A stretch of DNA of 64,000 bases from OLB11 sp041392835 (GCA_041392835.1 JAWKLF010000005.1:94724-158723), one strand, 5' to 3'. Positions 36,934 to 45,764 are shown, counted from the stretch's first letter. Notes: generated by a model not told the origin, from the letters alone. Made by a program: numbers and translations.

Positions 36934-36941
36934 TACCTTTG
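36934..36941 (+). promoter_or_regulatory. Bacteroidota -7 promoter element (TACCTTTG)
   Basis: A full TAnnTTTG match 12 bp before the glycosyltransferase ATG at 36954, in the divergent region shared with the flippase gene. Confidence 0.5.
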
Positions 36942-36953
36942 CATGTTTTTAGT

Positions 36954-38081
36954 ATGAAGATAGCAATCAATGCACGTTTTTTATTGAAAGGAAAATTGGA
37001 AGGTATAGGATGGTTTACCAATGAAATAGTGCGTCGTATGGTATCCAATCATCCCGAACATACATTCTATTTTTTCTTCGATAGACCCTATAGCGATCAA
37101 TTTATTTTTGCCAAAAATGTTATTCCTGTTGTGTTAAACCCACCAGCCAGACATCCCGTTTTATGGTATATTTGGTTTGAATGGTCTGTCAGAAAAGCGC
37201 TAAAAAAATACAAGATAGATGTTTTTTTGTCTACAGATGGTTTTTGTACACTTCATACATCAACGCCCACTTTATTGGTTATTCACGATTTAGCATTTGT
37301 TCATTTCCCAGAACATTTGCCTTTTAAGTTTAAATATTATTTAAATAAATTCACACCCAAATTTGTTAAGAAAGCCACGCATATAGTAACCGTTTCTTCC
37401 TATACCAAACAAGACCTAATTAAAACATATCATACACCAGAAAATAAAATAGATATCGTGTATAATGGAGCACATCATTTATATAAACCCCTAATGTATG
37501 AAGAAAGAAACTCCATAAAAGAAAAATATGCCCATGGGTGCGAGTATTTTGTTTTTGCTGGAGCTATGCACCCTCGAAAAAATATTGTGACCTTATTAAA
37601 AGCCTTTGCAAAATTTAAGCATAAGAATTTTACCAACATGAAATTGCTACTTATTGGGCGTTTTGCATGGCACTCTGAAGATATCAAATTGGCTATAGAA
37701 ACACATCCATTCAAAGAAGATGTAGTGCATCTAAGTTATATGAATGTAGAAGAACTAAGCAATGTAATTGGAGCAGCTTATGCACTTACCTTTGTTTCCT
37801 TATTTGAAGGTTTTGGTATTCCAATATTAGAAGCTATGAAATGCGAAGTGCCTGCTATTTTATCTACATCAAGTTCATTGCCCGAAGTAGGCGGCAATGC
37901 TTGCCTATATGCCAATGCTACCAATAGTCAAGAAATAGCCGATAAAATGACGTTGCTCTATAAAGATGAAGCCTTGAGAGCAAAACTGATTCAAGAAGGA
38001 AAAACTCAAATGCAAAAATTTGATTGGGAAATAAGTGCTACTCGTTGTTATGATGCCCTCATGAAATGTTGCAAAACATAA
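36954..38081 (+). CDS. Glycosyltransferase family 4 protein
   Basis: The ATG at 36954 (MKIAINARFLLKGKLEGIGW) is chosen over one five codons upstream because it opens the first beta strand of the GT-B fold; it gives 375 residues. Acceptor-domain features include LLVIHDLAFVHFPEHLP and THIVTVSSYTKQDLIKTY. The nucleotide-sugar domain has FAGAMHPRKNIVTLLKAF and the EX7E motif FEGFGIPILEAM, followed by STSSSLPEVGGNA. It retains the configuration at the anomeric carbon and probably adds a hexose to a surface glycan. It is divergent from the flippase, at the edge of the polysaccharide cluster. Confidence 0.9.
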   Translation: MKIAINARFLLKGKLEGIGWFTNEIVRRMVSNHPEHTFYFFFDRPYSDQFIFAKNVIPVVLNPPARHPVLWYIWFEWSVRKALKKYKIDVFLSTDGFCTLHTSTPTLLVIHDLAFVHFPEHLPFKFKYYLNKFTPKFVKKATHIVTVSSYTKQDLIKTYHTPENKIDIVYNGAHHLYKPLMYEERNSIKEKYAHGCEYFVFAGAMHPRKNIVTLLKAFAKFKHKNFTNMKLLLIGRFAWHSEDIKLAIETHPFKEDVVHLSYMNVEELSNVIGAAYALTFVSLFEGFGIPILEAMKCEVPAILSTSSSLPEVGGNACLYANATNSQEIADKMTLLYKDEALRAKLIQEGKTQMQKFDWEISATRCYDALMKCCKT

Positions 38082-38169
38082 ATATTTCTTAAAACCATTG
38101 GTGTGTTTTTATTTAACGTTTTGTTGGCTACACTGCTCTATAGCTTTGTGTTCATAAATATTTTTTACC

Positions 38170-38940
38170 ATGAATACCACTGCATTTCTAAAACCATCCA
38201 TCATTGGATTATCTATTATTCTTACGGCTTTTATTTTAGGCTCCTCGTTCAAAAAACGAAACCAAATGGAAAATACTATAGCTGTTACAGGGCTTGGTAG
38301 CAAAGACTTTGTCTCTGATGAAATTTTTTGGTCAGGACAGTTTTTTGCTCACGCACAAACAGCCAAAGAAGCTTACAATTTAATTTCAGAGCAAAAACAA
38401 AAAGTAACACAATTCTTTAAAGAAAAAGGCTTTACTGAAAATGAAATACATTTTAAAGGTGTCAATTTTAATAAAAAATATAGAACCATCACCTTAGAGC
38501 CCACCTCTTCAGGAGGCTATTCTTATAATCGTACGGAACAAATTTTTGATGGCTACACAGCTTCGCAGCTGGTTTATTTTTCAGCTCGCAAACAGCCCGA
38601 ACTCATGAAAAAAATTGAATCCGTTACCCAAAAAACAGCCGAACTCGTAAACCTTGGCGTAGAGTTTGAAGGCAATGCTATACAATATACATACAGCGAT
38701 TTGCCAAGCCTCAAACATAGCCTCATAGAGCAAGCATCTAAAGATGCCAGAGATAGAGCACAAAACATAGTAAGACCAGCTAAAGGAGACTTAAACAAGC
38801 TCAAAAATGCAAGCATGGGGGTATTTCAAATTACAGGCAAAGGCGAACAAGTAGAAGATACCTATGGAGGCAACTACGATACCTATAGCAAAGAAAAAAC
38901 GGCTCGCATTACGGTGCGCTTAGAATACGTTTTGGATTAA
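38170..38940 (+). CDS. SIMPL-domain (DUF541) protein
   Basis: A 256-residue protein with an N-terminal membrane anchor or uncleaved signal (IIGLSIILTAFILGSSF, about 11-27). The SIMPL domain begins TIAVTGLGSKDFVSDEIFWS, and the typical C-terminal part is SLIEQASKDARDRAQNIVRP followed by KNASMGVFQIT and the final strand TARITVRLEYVLD. The domain forms oligomeric envelope assemblies in some bacteria; the role here is unknown. No clear operon partner; scpA follows after about 150 bp. Confidence 0.85.
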   Translation: MNTTAFLKPSIIGLSIILTAFILGSSFKKRNQMENTIAVTGLGSKDFVSDEIFWSGQFFAHAQTAKEAYNLISEQKQKVTQFFKEKGFTENEIHFKGVNFNKKYRTITLEPTSSGGYSYNRTEQIFDGYTASQLVYFSARKQPELMKKIESVTQKTAELVNLGVEFEGNAIQYTYSDLPSLKHSLIEQASKDARDRAQNIVRPAKGDLNKLKNASMGVFQITGKGEQVEDTYGGNYDTYSKEKTARITVRLEYVLD

Positions 38941-39077
38941 GCTCGTAGCATGACTTACATACCTTGTTTTTCTTTTCATAGTGAGCTTTTTCAAAAACGA
39001 GATAAAATATAAACAAGCCATAGCGGCATGTTAGTAATCATTTTTTAGAAAAAAGAGGGTTGTGATGAGCCAGGTAT

Positions 39078-39085
39078 TATATTTG
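39078..39085 (+). promoter_or_regulatory. Bacteroidota -7 promoter element of scpA (TATATTTG)
   Basis: A full TAnnTTTG match ending four bases before the scpA ATG at 39090. Transcription would then start at or very near the A of the ATG. Confidence 0.55.
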
Positions 39086-39089
39086 CTAT

Positions 39090-39875
39090 ATGTCTACATC
39101 TACGATATACAATATAAAAATTGAAAATTTTGAAGGACCTTTTGATTTGTTGCTTTTCTTTATAGAAAGAGATGAAATTGATATTTACAACATCCCCATA
39201 TTTTCTATCACAACAGAGTTTTTGGAGTATATCAAAAAAATGGAGCAACTCAATATCGAAATGGCCAGTGAGTTTATATTGTTTGCTTCTACGCTTATGC
39301 GCATCAAAGCCAAAATGCTTATACCTCGAAAAGAACTAGACGAACATGGACAAGAAATAGACCCTCGAAAAGAGTTGGTTGATAAAATATTAGAATACAA
39401 ACGCTTTAAAGATGCTGCAGCCGAAATGCAACACATGGAGGCTGAGCGTATGCTACGCCAAACTCGTGGCAACGTAATGAAAGAATTGGCAAGCATAGGC
39501 GAACAGCTAAGCGAGGGCACAGAAATACAAACCGTTACTATTTATAAGCTTTTTCAGAGCTACGAAAAAGTAATGAAAAAAATGCACGATAGATTATCCA
39601 AGCCCGAACATGTCGTAATGAAATACAACTACACCATGGAGGGACAGCGAAGCTTTGTATTAGATTGGTTGAGTAAAGAAAAGAAAGTAGCTTTTGAACG
39701 CATCTTTCAAGCATGCGAAACTCGTATACATGCTATCTTTAATTTTTTGGCTTTGTTGGAATTAGTACAACAAAATTATTTAACCATATTGATAGGCGAG
39801 GGTAGAAATAATTTTATTCTTAATTGGAACGAAGAGCGTGAAGATGATATAGTGCATCAGTTTTTCAATAATTAA
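39090..39875 (+). CDS. scpA: Segregation and condensation protein A
   Basis: A 261-residue kleisin of the bacterial SMC-ScpAB condensin. The N-terminal SMC-neck-binding region is YNIKIENFEGPFDLLLFFIE, continuing DEIDIYNIPIFSITTEFLEY, and IEMASEFILFASTLMRIKAK follows. The C-terminal winged helix includes FNFLALLELVQQNYLTI, which binds the SMC head. Length agrees with the family. scpB and smc are not in the window. The promoter position suggests a leaderless transcript. Confidence 0.93.
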   Translation: MSTSTIYNIKIENFEGPFDLLLFFIERDEIDIYNIPIFSITTEFLEYIKKMEQLNIEMASEFILFASTLMRIKAKMLIPRKELDEHGQEIDPRKELVDKILEYKRFKDAAAEMQHMEAERMLRQTRGNVMKELASIGEQLSEGTEIQTVTIYKLFQSYEKVMKKMHDRLSKPEHVVMKYNYTMEGQRSFVLDWLSKEKKVAFERIFQACETRIHAIFNFLALLELVQQNYLTILIGEGRNNFILNWNEEREDDIVHQFFNN

Positions 39876-39908
39876 AAAAGTAGGTATTCATTTCAATTTA
39901 ATACCCTT

Positions 39909-39916
39909 TATCTTTG
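39909..39916 (+). promoter_or_regulatory. Bacteroidota -7 promoter element (TATCTTTG)
   Basis: A full TAnnTTTG match ending four bases before the ATG at 39921, the same spacing as at scpA. Confidence 0.55.
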
Positions 39917-39920
39917 TACA

Positions 39921-41170
39921 ATGACACAAGAAACAAGTGCCCCTGATAAAAAAAACAAAGGCGTTTTTTTTATATTCTTAACCTTGTTAATTGATGTGAT
40001 AGGTTTTGGAATTATTATACCCGTTTTACCCAAATTAATTTCTAATCTAAAGCATGTACCTCTCCAACGAAGCTTCAAAATATGGAGGCTATCTCCTAAC
40101 CACTTTTGCTATCATGCAATTTCTATTTTCGCCCGTATTGGGCTCCTTGAGCGATAAATACGGACGCAGACCCATACTTCTTTTCTCCTTGTTTGGCTTT
40201 GGTATCGATTATCTTATTATGGCTTTTGCTCCTACCTATGCTTGGTTGTTTGTAGGTCGATTGGTGGCAGGCATTACGGGTGCCAGTTTTACTACAGCCA
40301 GTGCTTATATAGCCGACATCAGCGACGATAGCAACAGACATAAAAATTTTGGTATGATAGGCGTAGCCTTTGGTGTAGGCTTCATTATTGGTCCAGCTTT
40401 AGGTGGCTTGTTGGGCAAGTGGAGTCCGCAATATCCATTTTTTGCGGCGGCTGCTATGAGCCTTATCAATTTTTTATATGGTTTTTTTATTTTACCCGAA
40501 TCCTTGCCTAAAGAAAAACGAAGAGCATTAGACTGGAAACGATTAAACCCAATAAGTACTTTGCTCAAATTGAGAAAATACAAAAATATAGGCTGGCTTA
40601 TGTTTGCTTTCTTTTTATTGTATTTGGGTTCGCATGCTGTACAAAGCAATTGGAGCTTATTTTACTATGTACAAGTTCAAATGGTCTGAGGCTACAGTAG
40701 GCCTATCATTGGCCTTGGTGGGTGTTTTAGTAGGCATCGTTCAGGAGGTTTAATATCGTGGATAGTAAAGAAAATCGGCAACGAAAAAAGTATATATACA
40801 GGCTTTCTATTGTATTCTATAGGTATGTTTTTATTTTCATTTGCAACACAATCCTGGATGATGTTTGTCTTTTTGATTCCCTATTGTTTAGGAGGTATAT
40901 CGGGTCCATCCTTGCAATCTACTATGACTACTCGAGTGCCTCAAAATGAGCAAGGCGAATTACAAGAGGTTTAACCAGTTTGCAAAGCCTCACTACAATT
41001 TTTGGACCTTATATAATGACAAGTATTTTTTATTATTTCACTATAGACCAACACCTTTTAAATTTTCGGGTATTCCATTTTTCTTAGGCGGTATTTGCAT
41101 GTTGTCTAGTGCCATTATATCCTATGCTATTTTACGAAAAAAGAAAATAGCAAAATTGGGTATGTCTTAA
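39921..41170 (+). pseudogene. Broken Tet-like MFS transporter (four frame changes)
   Basis: Fragments in order rebuild a roughly 415-residue major facilitator of the TCR/TetA branch: FIFLTLLIDVIGFGIIIPVL, then NEASKYGGYLLTTFAIMQFL, the loop motif GSLSDKYGRRPILLFSLFGF, WLFVGRLVAGITGASFTTAS, FKWSEATVGLSLALVGVLVG, GLISWIVKKIGNEKS, YCLGGISGPSLQSTMTTRVP and a C terminus ending ILRKKKIAKLGMS. Frame changes fall near 40050, 40668, 40742 and 40970. At the last two a single missing G (AGGAGGT and AAGAGGT, where the protein needs GlyGly) explains the break. No in-frame nonsense substitution is seen, so sequence error or very recent inactivation are both possible. A sound -7 element remains. Confidence 0.82.
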
Positions 41171-41177
41171 AAGTAGA

Positions 41178-41669
41178 TTAGCCAAGTATTTTTTCCATTA
41201 CATAATCATTCAAAAAAAATCGATCAAGGGGTATATCTACTTGTTCTATAATTTGGAAACCATGTTTTAAATAAAATGTCTGAGCAGGGTTATAGCGGTT
41301 TACATTTAATACAATCTTTTGTCTATTCCTTTTTTTTGCATCTTCTTCAATTTTTTTCAAAAGGGCCACACCGTACTGTTTGCCTTGTTCATCAGGATGC
41401 ACATAGAGCTTAGATATTTTATATGCCCACTCCATATCTATGCACTGGCTGTAAGCCAATAAACGCTTTTCATCGACATCAAAAAGCAGTACAAAATCAT
41501 GAGTTTTATTTAGAATTTGATGTTCTAAATAAGGCTGTGCATAAAACATGTTCAACATAAAATCAATTTGATCTTGTTCCAAAATGGGCTCATAGGTAGC
41601 TTGCCATGTGAGCCTTGCTAAATGTTGTATTTGAGCTATGTGTTGAGTGCTTGCCTTTAAAAATTTCAT
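41178..41669 (-). CDS. GNAT-family N-acetyltransferase
   Basis: A 163-residue acetyltransferase. The conserved core is YKISKLYVHPDEQGKQYGVA followed by LLKKIEEDAKKRNRQKIVLN, with the acetyl-CoA pyrophosphate loop Q/R-x-x-G-x-G/A visible as EQGKQYGVA, and the C-terminal YNPAQTFYLKHGFQIIEQVD. The start (FLKASTQHIAQIQHLARLTW) is typical of this branch. Substrate unknown. It is convergent with the broken MFS gene (8 bp between stops) and divergent from the M20 dipeptidase. Confidence 0.87.
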   Translation of the reverse strand: MKFLKASTQHIAQIQHLARLTWQATYEPILEQDQIDFMLNMFYAQPYLEHQILNKTHDFVLLFDVDEKRLLAYSQCIDMEWAYKISKLYVHPDEQGKQYGVALLKKIEEDAKKRNRQKIVLNVNRYNPAQTFYLKHGFQIIEQVDIPLDRFFLNDYVMEKILG

Positions 41670-41743
41670 ACGATTGTCATGTGTTGTGAATTTAATTCCT
41701 TTATTTTACATTTCACTTTTTTCAAAAAATAAAAATAAATATC

Positions 41744-43117
41744 ATGGAAGCTTGGAAAGAATATCAACAAAAGAACGAAGAAAAATTTTTAAATGAGCTA
41801 ATCGAATTATTAAAAATTCCTTCAGTTAGTGCCGATTCAAAACACAATGCAGACACAGCTCGATGTGCAGAAGCTGTAAAACAATCTTTATTAGATGCCG
41901 GATGCACACAAGCCGAAATTTGTCCTACCAAAGGGCATCCCATTGTCTTTGCAGAAAAAATGATAGATCCTTCCTTGCCAACAATATTAACGTATGGACA
42001 TTATGATGTGCAGCCACCAGACCCCTTAGATTTGTGGGTGAGCGGGCCTTTTGAACCCCTTATTAAAGATGGAAAAATATATGCAAGAGGTGCATGCGAC
42101 GACAAAGGACAAATGTTTATGCATGTAAAAGCTTTGGAAATAATGAATGCTACCAATAGCTTGTCTTGCAATGTAAAATTTATTATAGAAGGAGAAGAAG
42201 AGGTAGGCAGTAATAATCTGGGCGATTTTTTAGAAGCCAATAAAGAAAAATTAAAAGCAGACATCGTATTAGTGAGCGATACCTCTATGATAAGTATGGA
42301 CAATCCAAGTATAGAAAGTGGCTTGCGTGGATTGGCTTATATGGAAGTAGAAGTAATAGGCCCCAATAGAGATTTGCATTCGGGAGTATATGGTGGTGCA
42401 GTAGGCAACCCTATTACTATTTTAAGCAAAATGATTGCTAGCCTACACGACGAAAATAATCATATAACAGTAGCAGGCTTTTATGATAAAGTCGTAAACC
42501 TAACAGCAGAAGAAAGAGCAGCCTTAAATAGCGCACCATTTGATTTGGAAGAATATAAGAAAGACTTGGATGTGCAAGAAGTTTGGGGCGAAAAAGATTA
42601 TACCACATTAGAGCGTACTGGTGTAAGACCCACCTTGGAGCTCAATGGTATATGGGGAGGCTATATAGGCGAAGGTGCCAAAACGGTATTGCCATCTAAA
42701 GCCAATGCAAAAATTTCTATGCGTTTGGTTCCAAACCAAAATTCGCATGAAATAGAAAAATTATTTACAGACCATTTTAATAAAATAGCTCCCAACTGTG
42801 TAAAAGTAAAAGTGACACCTCATCATGGTGGCGAACCCGTAGTTACGCCTACCGATTCTATGGCTTATCAGGCAGCAGAAAAAGCCATCGAAACTACCTT
42901 TGGAAAAAAACCTATACCCACTCGAGGTGGTGGTAGCATACCAATAATAGCTTTGTTTGAAAAAGTTTTAGGTCTCAAAACTGTTCTGATGGGCTTTGGT
43001 TTAGACAATGACAACATACACTCACCAAACGAAAAATTTGACTTAGCCAATTATTATAAAGGCATAGAAACGATACCGCATTTTCATAAAAACTTTGCCG
43101 AAATGAGCAAAGCTTAA
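41744..43117 (+). CDS. M20-family dipeptidase
   Basis: A 457-residue zinc-dependent peptidase. Metal-binding and catalytic motifs are in order: TYGHYDVQPPDPLDLW (His ligand and nearby Asp), YARGACDDKGQMFMH (bridging Asp), IIEGEEEVGSNNL (general base and ligand Glu), VLVSDTSMI (Asp ligand) and the late NIHSPNEKFDL (His ligand). The dimerisation domain lies between about 195 and 330 (GLRGLAYMEVEVIGPNRDLH). It probably cleaves dipeptides in the cytoplasm, since no signal peptide is seen. A terminator follows at 43143. Confidence 0.92.
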   Translation: MEAWKEYQQKNEEKFLNELIELLKIPSVSADSKHNADTARCAEAVKQSLLDAGCTQAEICPTKGHPIVFAEKMIDPSLPTILTYGHYDVQPPDPLDLWVSGPFEPLIKDGKIYARGACDDKGQMFMHVKALEIMNATNSLSCNVKFIIEGEEEVGSNNLGDFLEANKEKLKADIVLVSDTSMISMDNPSIESGLRGLAYMEVEVIGPNRDLHSGVYGGAVGNPITILSKMIASLHDENNHITVAGFYDKVVNLTAEERAALNSAPFDLEEYKKDLDVQEVWGEKDYTTLERTGVRPTLELNGIWGGYIGEGAKTVLPSKANAKISMRLVPNQNSHEIEKLFTDHFNKIAPNCVKVKVTPHHGGEPVVTPTDSMAYQAAEKAIETTFGKKPIPTRGGGSIPIIALFEKVLGLKTVLMGFGLDNDNIHSPNEKFDLANYYKGIETIPHFHKNFAEMSKA

Positions 43118-43142
43118 AAAAACTGCAAAGACTTCTTTTAAG

Positions 43143-43172
43143 ATAGGTTACTTTTTAGTAGCCTATTTTTTT
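43143..43172 (+). terminator. Rho-independent terminator after the M20 dipeptidase
   Basis: ATAGGTTAC and GTAGCCTAT pair (one G-U) around a six-base loop, followed by a run of T, 25 bp after the stop at 43117. Confidence 0.75.
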
Positions 43173-43235
43173 GTGGGAAAAGCATTGAATGGGCATCGCT
43201 GTGAAAAAATGATGATATAAGAAGCATAATTTAAT

Positions 43236-43328
43236 ACCAATCTTAAATTGGTTTCAGACCAATTTTTAGAGTGGTATATGCCGATATTATCCAGAGTGCA
43301 TTCGGGTTTCAGACCAATTTTTTGGTCT
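43236..43328. repeat. ACCAAT/ATTGGT hairpins with an 18-bp direct repeat
   Basis: GGTTTCAGACCAATTTTT occurs at 43250..43267 and again at 43305..43322. The first copy lies in a palindrome (43245..43265, stem AAATTGGT/ACCAATTT), the second in another (43311..43328, stem AGACCAA/TTGGTCT). An ACCAAT upstream gives a competing hairpin. This fills most of the 339-bp gene-free gap 43118..43456, which holds no convincing gene. Confidence 0.65.
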
Positions 43329-43456
43329 GTTAAAGTAGTATGATCGATATAAATCCTAAATATAAGAACCAACGATAAGAAGAATATATATGGCATTCAT
43401 ACATCTGCTGTGCAGACAAGGAGAAGTAAAATTTATGAAAAGCAATTTTTGAGCTT

Positions 43457-43864
43457 CTAAAACATTTTTTTAGGCAACTTATACTTTTTCCATAGGTCAA
43501 CCCACCATGCATCTGTAGAAAAATCACCAAATTCTATTAGTGTCCAATGCCCATTTATTTTTTTTAATAATGCTTCTACATGGCAGCAATCAAAGGCTTC
43601 ATCGTCAGAAATTTCTATAGGTCTGCCATCTTTTTTTAGTGCATTACCTCTAAACCAAATATAGTTTTTGTATTGATTCATACAAATTACTTCAAACAAC
43701 ACTGATTGATGATGCTTGATAAGCACTTGAGTTCTTACAGTATTTAATACAATTTCTCTAAGCGCTTTATTGCTTGGTGTTTTTTGTTTATGCGAAATAA
43801 TGTTTTGTGAAAAACAAAAAGATGAAAACAATATAGATAGGAATATGATAGATATTGTTTTCAT
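43457..43864 (-). CDS. Small secreted protein of unknown function
   Basis: The ATG at 43864 gives 135 residues with a signal peptide (MKTISIIFLSILFSSFCFSQ). The mature protein has NKALREIVLNTVRTQVLIKH, a beta segment VLFEVICMNQYKNYIWFRGN, and the end HWTLIEFGDFSTDAWWVDLW. This layout (a conserved beta core followed by GDFSTDAWW) resembles small periplasmic proteins found in many bacteria, but I cannot name the family. It lies 25 bp upstream of nothing on its strand; hpd starts far upstream and its stop is 25 bp before this ATG, so both may share one transcript. Confidence 0.6.
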   Translation of the reverse strand: MKTISIIFLSILFSSFCFSQNIISHKQKTPSNKALREIVLNTVRTQVLIKHHQSVLFEVICMNQYKNYIWFRGNALKKDGRPIEISDDEAFDCCHVEALLKKINGHWTLIEFGDFSTDAWWVDLWKKYKLPKKMF

Positions 43865-43889
43865 CTTTAAAAAATACAATCAAGCTAAA

Positions 43890-45020
43890 TTATAAATTAC
43901 CTCGGTTGGCTTGTTCTTGTTCTAGGGCTTCAAATAAGGCTTTGAAATTTCCTTTCCCAAAACTTTTAGCACCCTTACGTTGTATTATCTCAAAAAACAT
44001 AGTCGGTCTGTCTTCAACTGGTTTGGTAAATATTTGAAGTAAGTATCCTTCATCATCTCGGTCTATCAGGATGCCCAATTCGCTAAGTGGTTTAAGGTCT
44101 TCATCTATTTTGCCTACACGCTCCAACACCGTTTCGTAATAGTTATTAGGCACTCTCAAAAATTCTACGCCTCGCTGTTGCAAAGATTTTACGGTTTCAA
44201 TAATATTATCGGTAGCTACAGCTATATGTTGCACGCCTTCACCTTCATAAAAATCTAAATACTCTTCTACTTGACTTTTCTTTTTGCCTTCTGCAGGCTC
44301 GTTGATTGGAAATTTTACATAGCCATTGCCATTGCTCATTACTTTACTCATCAAGGCACTATACTCAGTAGAAATATCTTTGTCATCAAAACTTAATATG
44401 TTTTTAAAACCCATTACATCTTCATAAAATTTTACCCATGGGTTCATTTGGTTCCAACCTACATTGCCTACACAATGGTCTACATATTTAAGACCCGTTG
44501 TACTTGGGTTATACTCGCTTTGCCAAGCTACAAAACCCGGCATAAACACGCCTTTATAATTTTTTCGTTCTACAAATACATGTACTACTTCTCCATAGGT
44601 GTGTATGCCGCTCATTCTTATTTCGCCATTATCATCTGTTAGCGTAGTAGGTTCCATATAAGACTTTCCACCACGTTTCATTGTTTCTTCATAGGCTTTA
44701 TAGGCATCGTCTACCCAAAGGGCTAATATTTTTACGCCGTCACCATGTTTTAGATGGTGCTGAGCAATAGGCCCAGTAGAATTGAGTGGTGAGGTTAGTA
44801 CTAATCGAATTTTATCTTGTATCAAAACATAGGAAGCTCTATCCTTAACACCTGTTTCAGGGCCTGCATAGGCCAAGGATTGAAATCCAAATGCGGTTTT
44901 ATAATAATGCGCTGCTTGCTTCGCATTGCCCACATATAATTCAATAAAATCGGTACCTAATAGTGGTAAAAAATCAGTAGTTTGAGCCTCTTGTGTGTGA
45001 GGCATAGTTGCTGCATCCAT
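43890..45020 (-). CDS. hpd: 4-hydroxyphenylpyruvate dioxygenase
   Basis: A 376-residue Fe(II) dioxygenase converting 4-hydroxyphenylpyruvate to homogentisate in tyrosine breakdown. It has two vicinal-oxygen-chelate domains. The Fe ligands are visible as His182 (YVDHCVGN), His265 (GVQHIAVAT) and Glu344 (MFFEIIQRKGAKSFGKGNFK). FTKPVEDRPT precedes the last ligand as in the family. Homogentisate dioxygenase is not in the window. A TACTTTTG promoter element lies 26 bp upstream. It is divergent from ruvA. Confidence 0.96.
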   Translation of the reverse strand: MDAATMPHTQEAQTTDFLPLLGTDFIELYVGNAKQAAHYYKTAFGFQSLAYAGPETGVKDRASYVLIQDKIRLVLTSPLNSTGPIAQHHLKHGDGVKILALWVDDAYKAYEETMKRGGKSYMEPTTLTDDNGEIRMSGIHTYGEVVHVFVERKNYKGVFMPGFVAWQSEYNPSTTGLKYVDHCVGNVGWNQMNPWVKFYEDVMGFKNILSFDDKDISTEYSALMSKVMSNGNGYVKFPINEPAEGKKKSQVEEYLDFYEGEGVQHIAVATDNIIETVKSLQQRGVEFLRVPNNYYETVLERVGKIDEDLKPLSELGILIDRDDEGYLLQIFTKPVEDRPTMFFEIIQRKGAKSFGKGNFKALFEALEQEQANRGNL

Positions 45021-45046
45021 AGTGATTATTTTTGAAGTTTGTTTTA

Positions 45047-45054
45047 CAAAAGTA
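45047..45054 (-). promoter_or_regulatory. Bacteroidota -7 promoter element of hpd (TACTTTTG)
   Basis: A full TAnnTTTG match on the minus strand, 26 bp before the hpd ATG at 45020. Confidence 0.45.
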
Positions 45055-45152
45055 TTACATACTGCTTTAAAAATTATCTAAGATGATAGATATCATATAA
45101 ATAAGTTCTAAAAAGCTTTAAATACTAAACAGTTATTTAACATTTAAAACCC

Positions 45153-45160
45153 TATTTTTG
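45153..45160 (+). promoter_or_regulatory. Bacteroidota -7 promoter element of ruvA-sprA (TATTTTTG)
   Basis: A full TAnnTTTG match nine bases before the ruvA ATG at 45170. It should serve both ruvA and sprA. Confidence 0.5.
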
Positions 45161-45169
45161 TGAGCACTC

Positions 45170-45751
45170 ATGATAGCGTTTCTACACGGAAAACTTATAG
45201 ATAAGCAGCCCACATCAGTATGTATAGAAGTACAAGGTGTGGGCTATGAAGTGCATATAAGTTTAAATACCTATGCGCAAATACAAGCGTTACAAGAGGG
45301 TCGTTTGCTAACTTATCTTTTGGTAAGAGAAGATGCTTTGACATTATATGGCTTTTTTGAAGAAAAAGAACGTACTATGTTTTTGCAACTAATCGGAGTA
45401 AGCGGTATTGGTGCAGGCACAGCTCGTATGATGCTGAGTAGCATGAAACCCGATGAATTGGCTCAAGCCATTGTAAACAACAATGAAGTAGCCCTCGAAA
45501 AAATAAAAGGAATAGGTGCCAAATCGGCCAAAAGAATTATTTTAGAATTAAAAGACAAACTCAGCAAAACACATACAGCTCAGCAAATGGAGAGCCTTTC
45601 ATACAATAAAATAAACGAAGATGCGTTAAATGCATTGATGAGTTTAGGTATAGCAAGAGCAACAGCTCAGCAAGCTATACAAAAAATTTCGTCTCAAGAC
45701 CAAGATTTAGGGTTAGAAGACATGATAAAATTGGCATTAAAAAACATATAG
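45170..45751 (+). CDS. ruvA: Holliday junction branch migration protein RuvA
   Basis: A 193-residue protein that binds four-way junctions and loads the RuvB motor. Domain I (OB fold, about 1-63) starts MIAFLHGKLIDKQPTSVCIE with GVGYEVHIS. Domain II has two helix-hairpin-helix motifs (LIGVSGIGAGTARMMLSSM and IKGIGAKSAKRIILELKD). Domain III (about 145-193), which binds RuvB, ends DLGLEDMIKLALKNI. Length is typical. sprA follows after 13 bp; a ruvA-sprA order is, to my knowledge, found in other Bacteroidota. Confidence 0.95.
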   Translation: MIAFLHGKLIDKQPTSVCIEVQGVGYEVHISLNTYAQIQALQEGRLLTYLLVREDALTLYGFFEEKERTMFLQLIGVSGIGAGTARMMLSSMKPDELAQAIVNNNEVALEKIKGIGAKSAKRIILELKDKLSKTHTAQQMESLSYNKINEDALNALMSLGIARATAQQAIQKISSQDQDLGLEDMIKLALKNI

Positions 45752-45764
45752 GAACTAAAAAATA

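Noticed and set aside
43163..43396. A 77-residue minus-strand open frame in the gene-free gap
   Set aside because: It overlaps the hairpin repeats and the T-run of a terminator and has no export signal, family motif or promoter.
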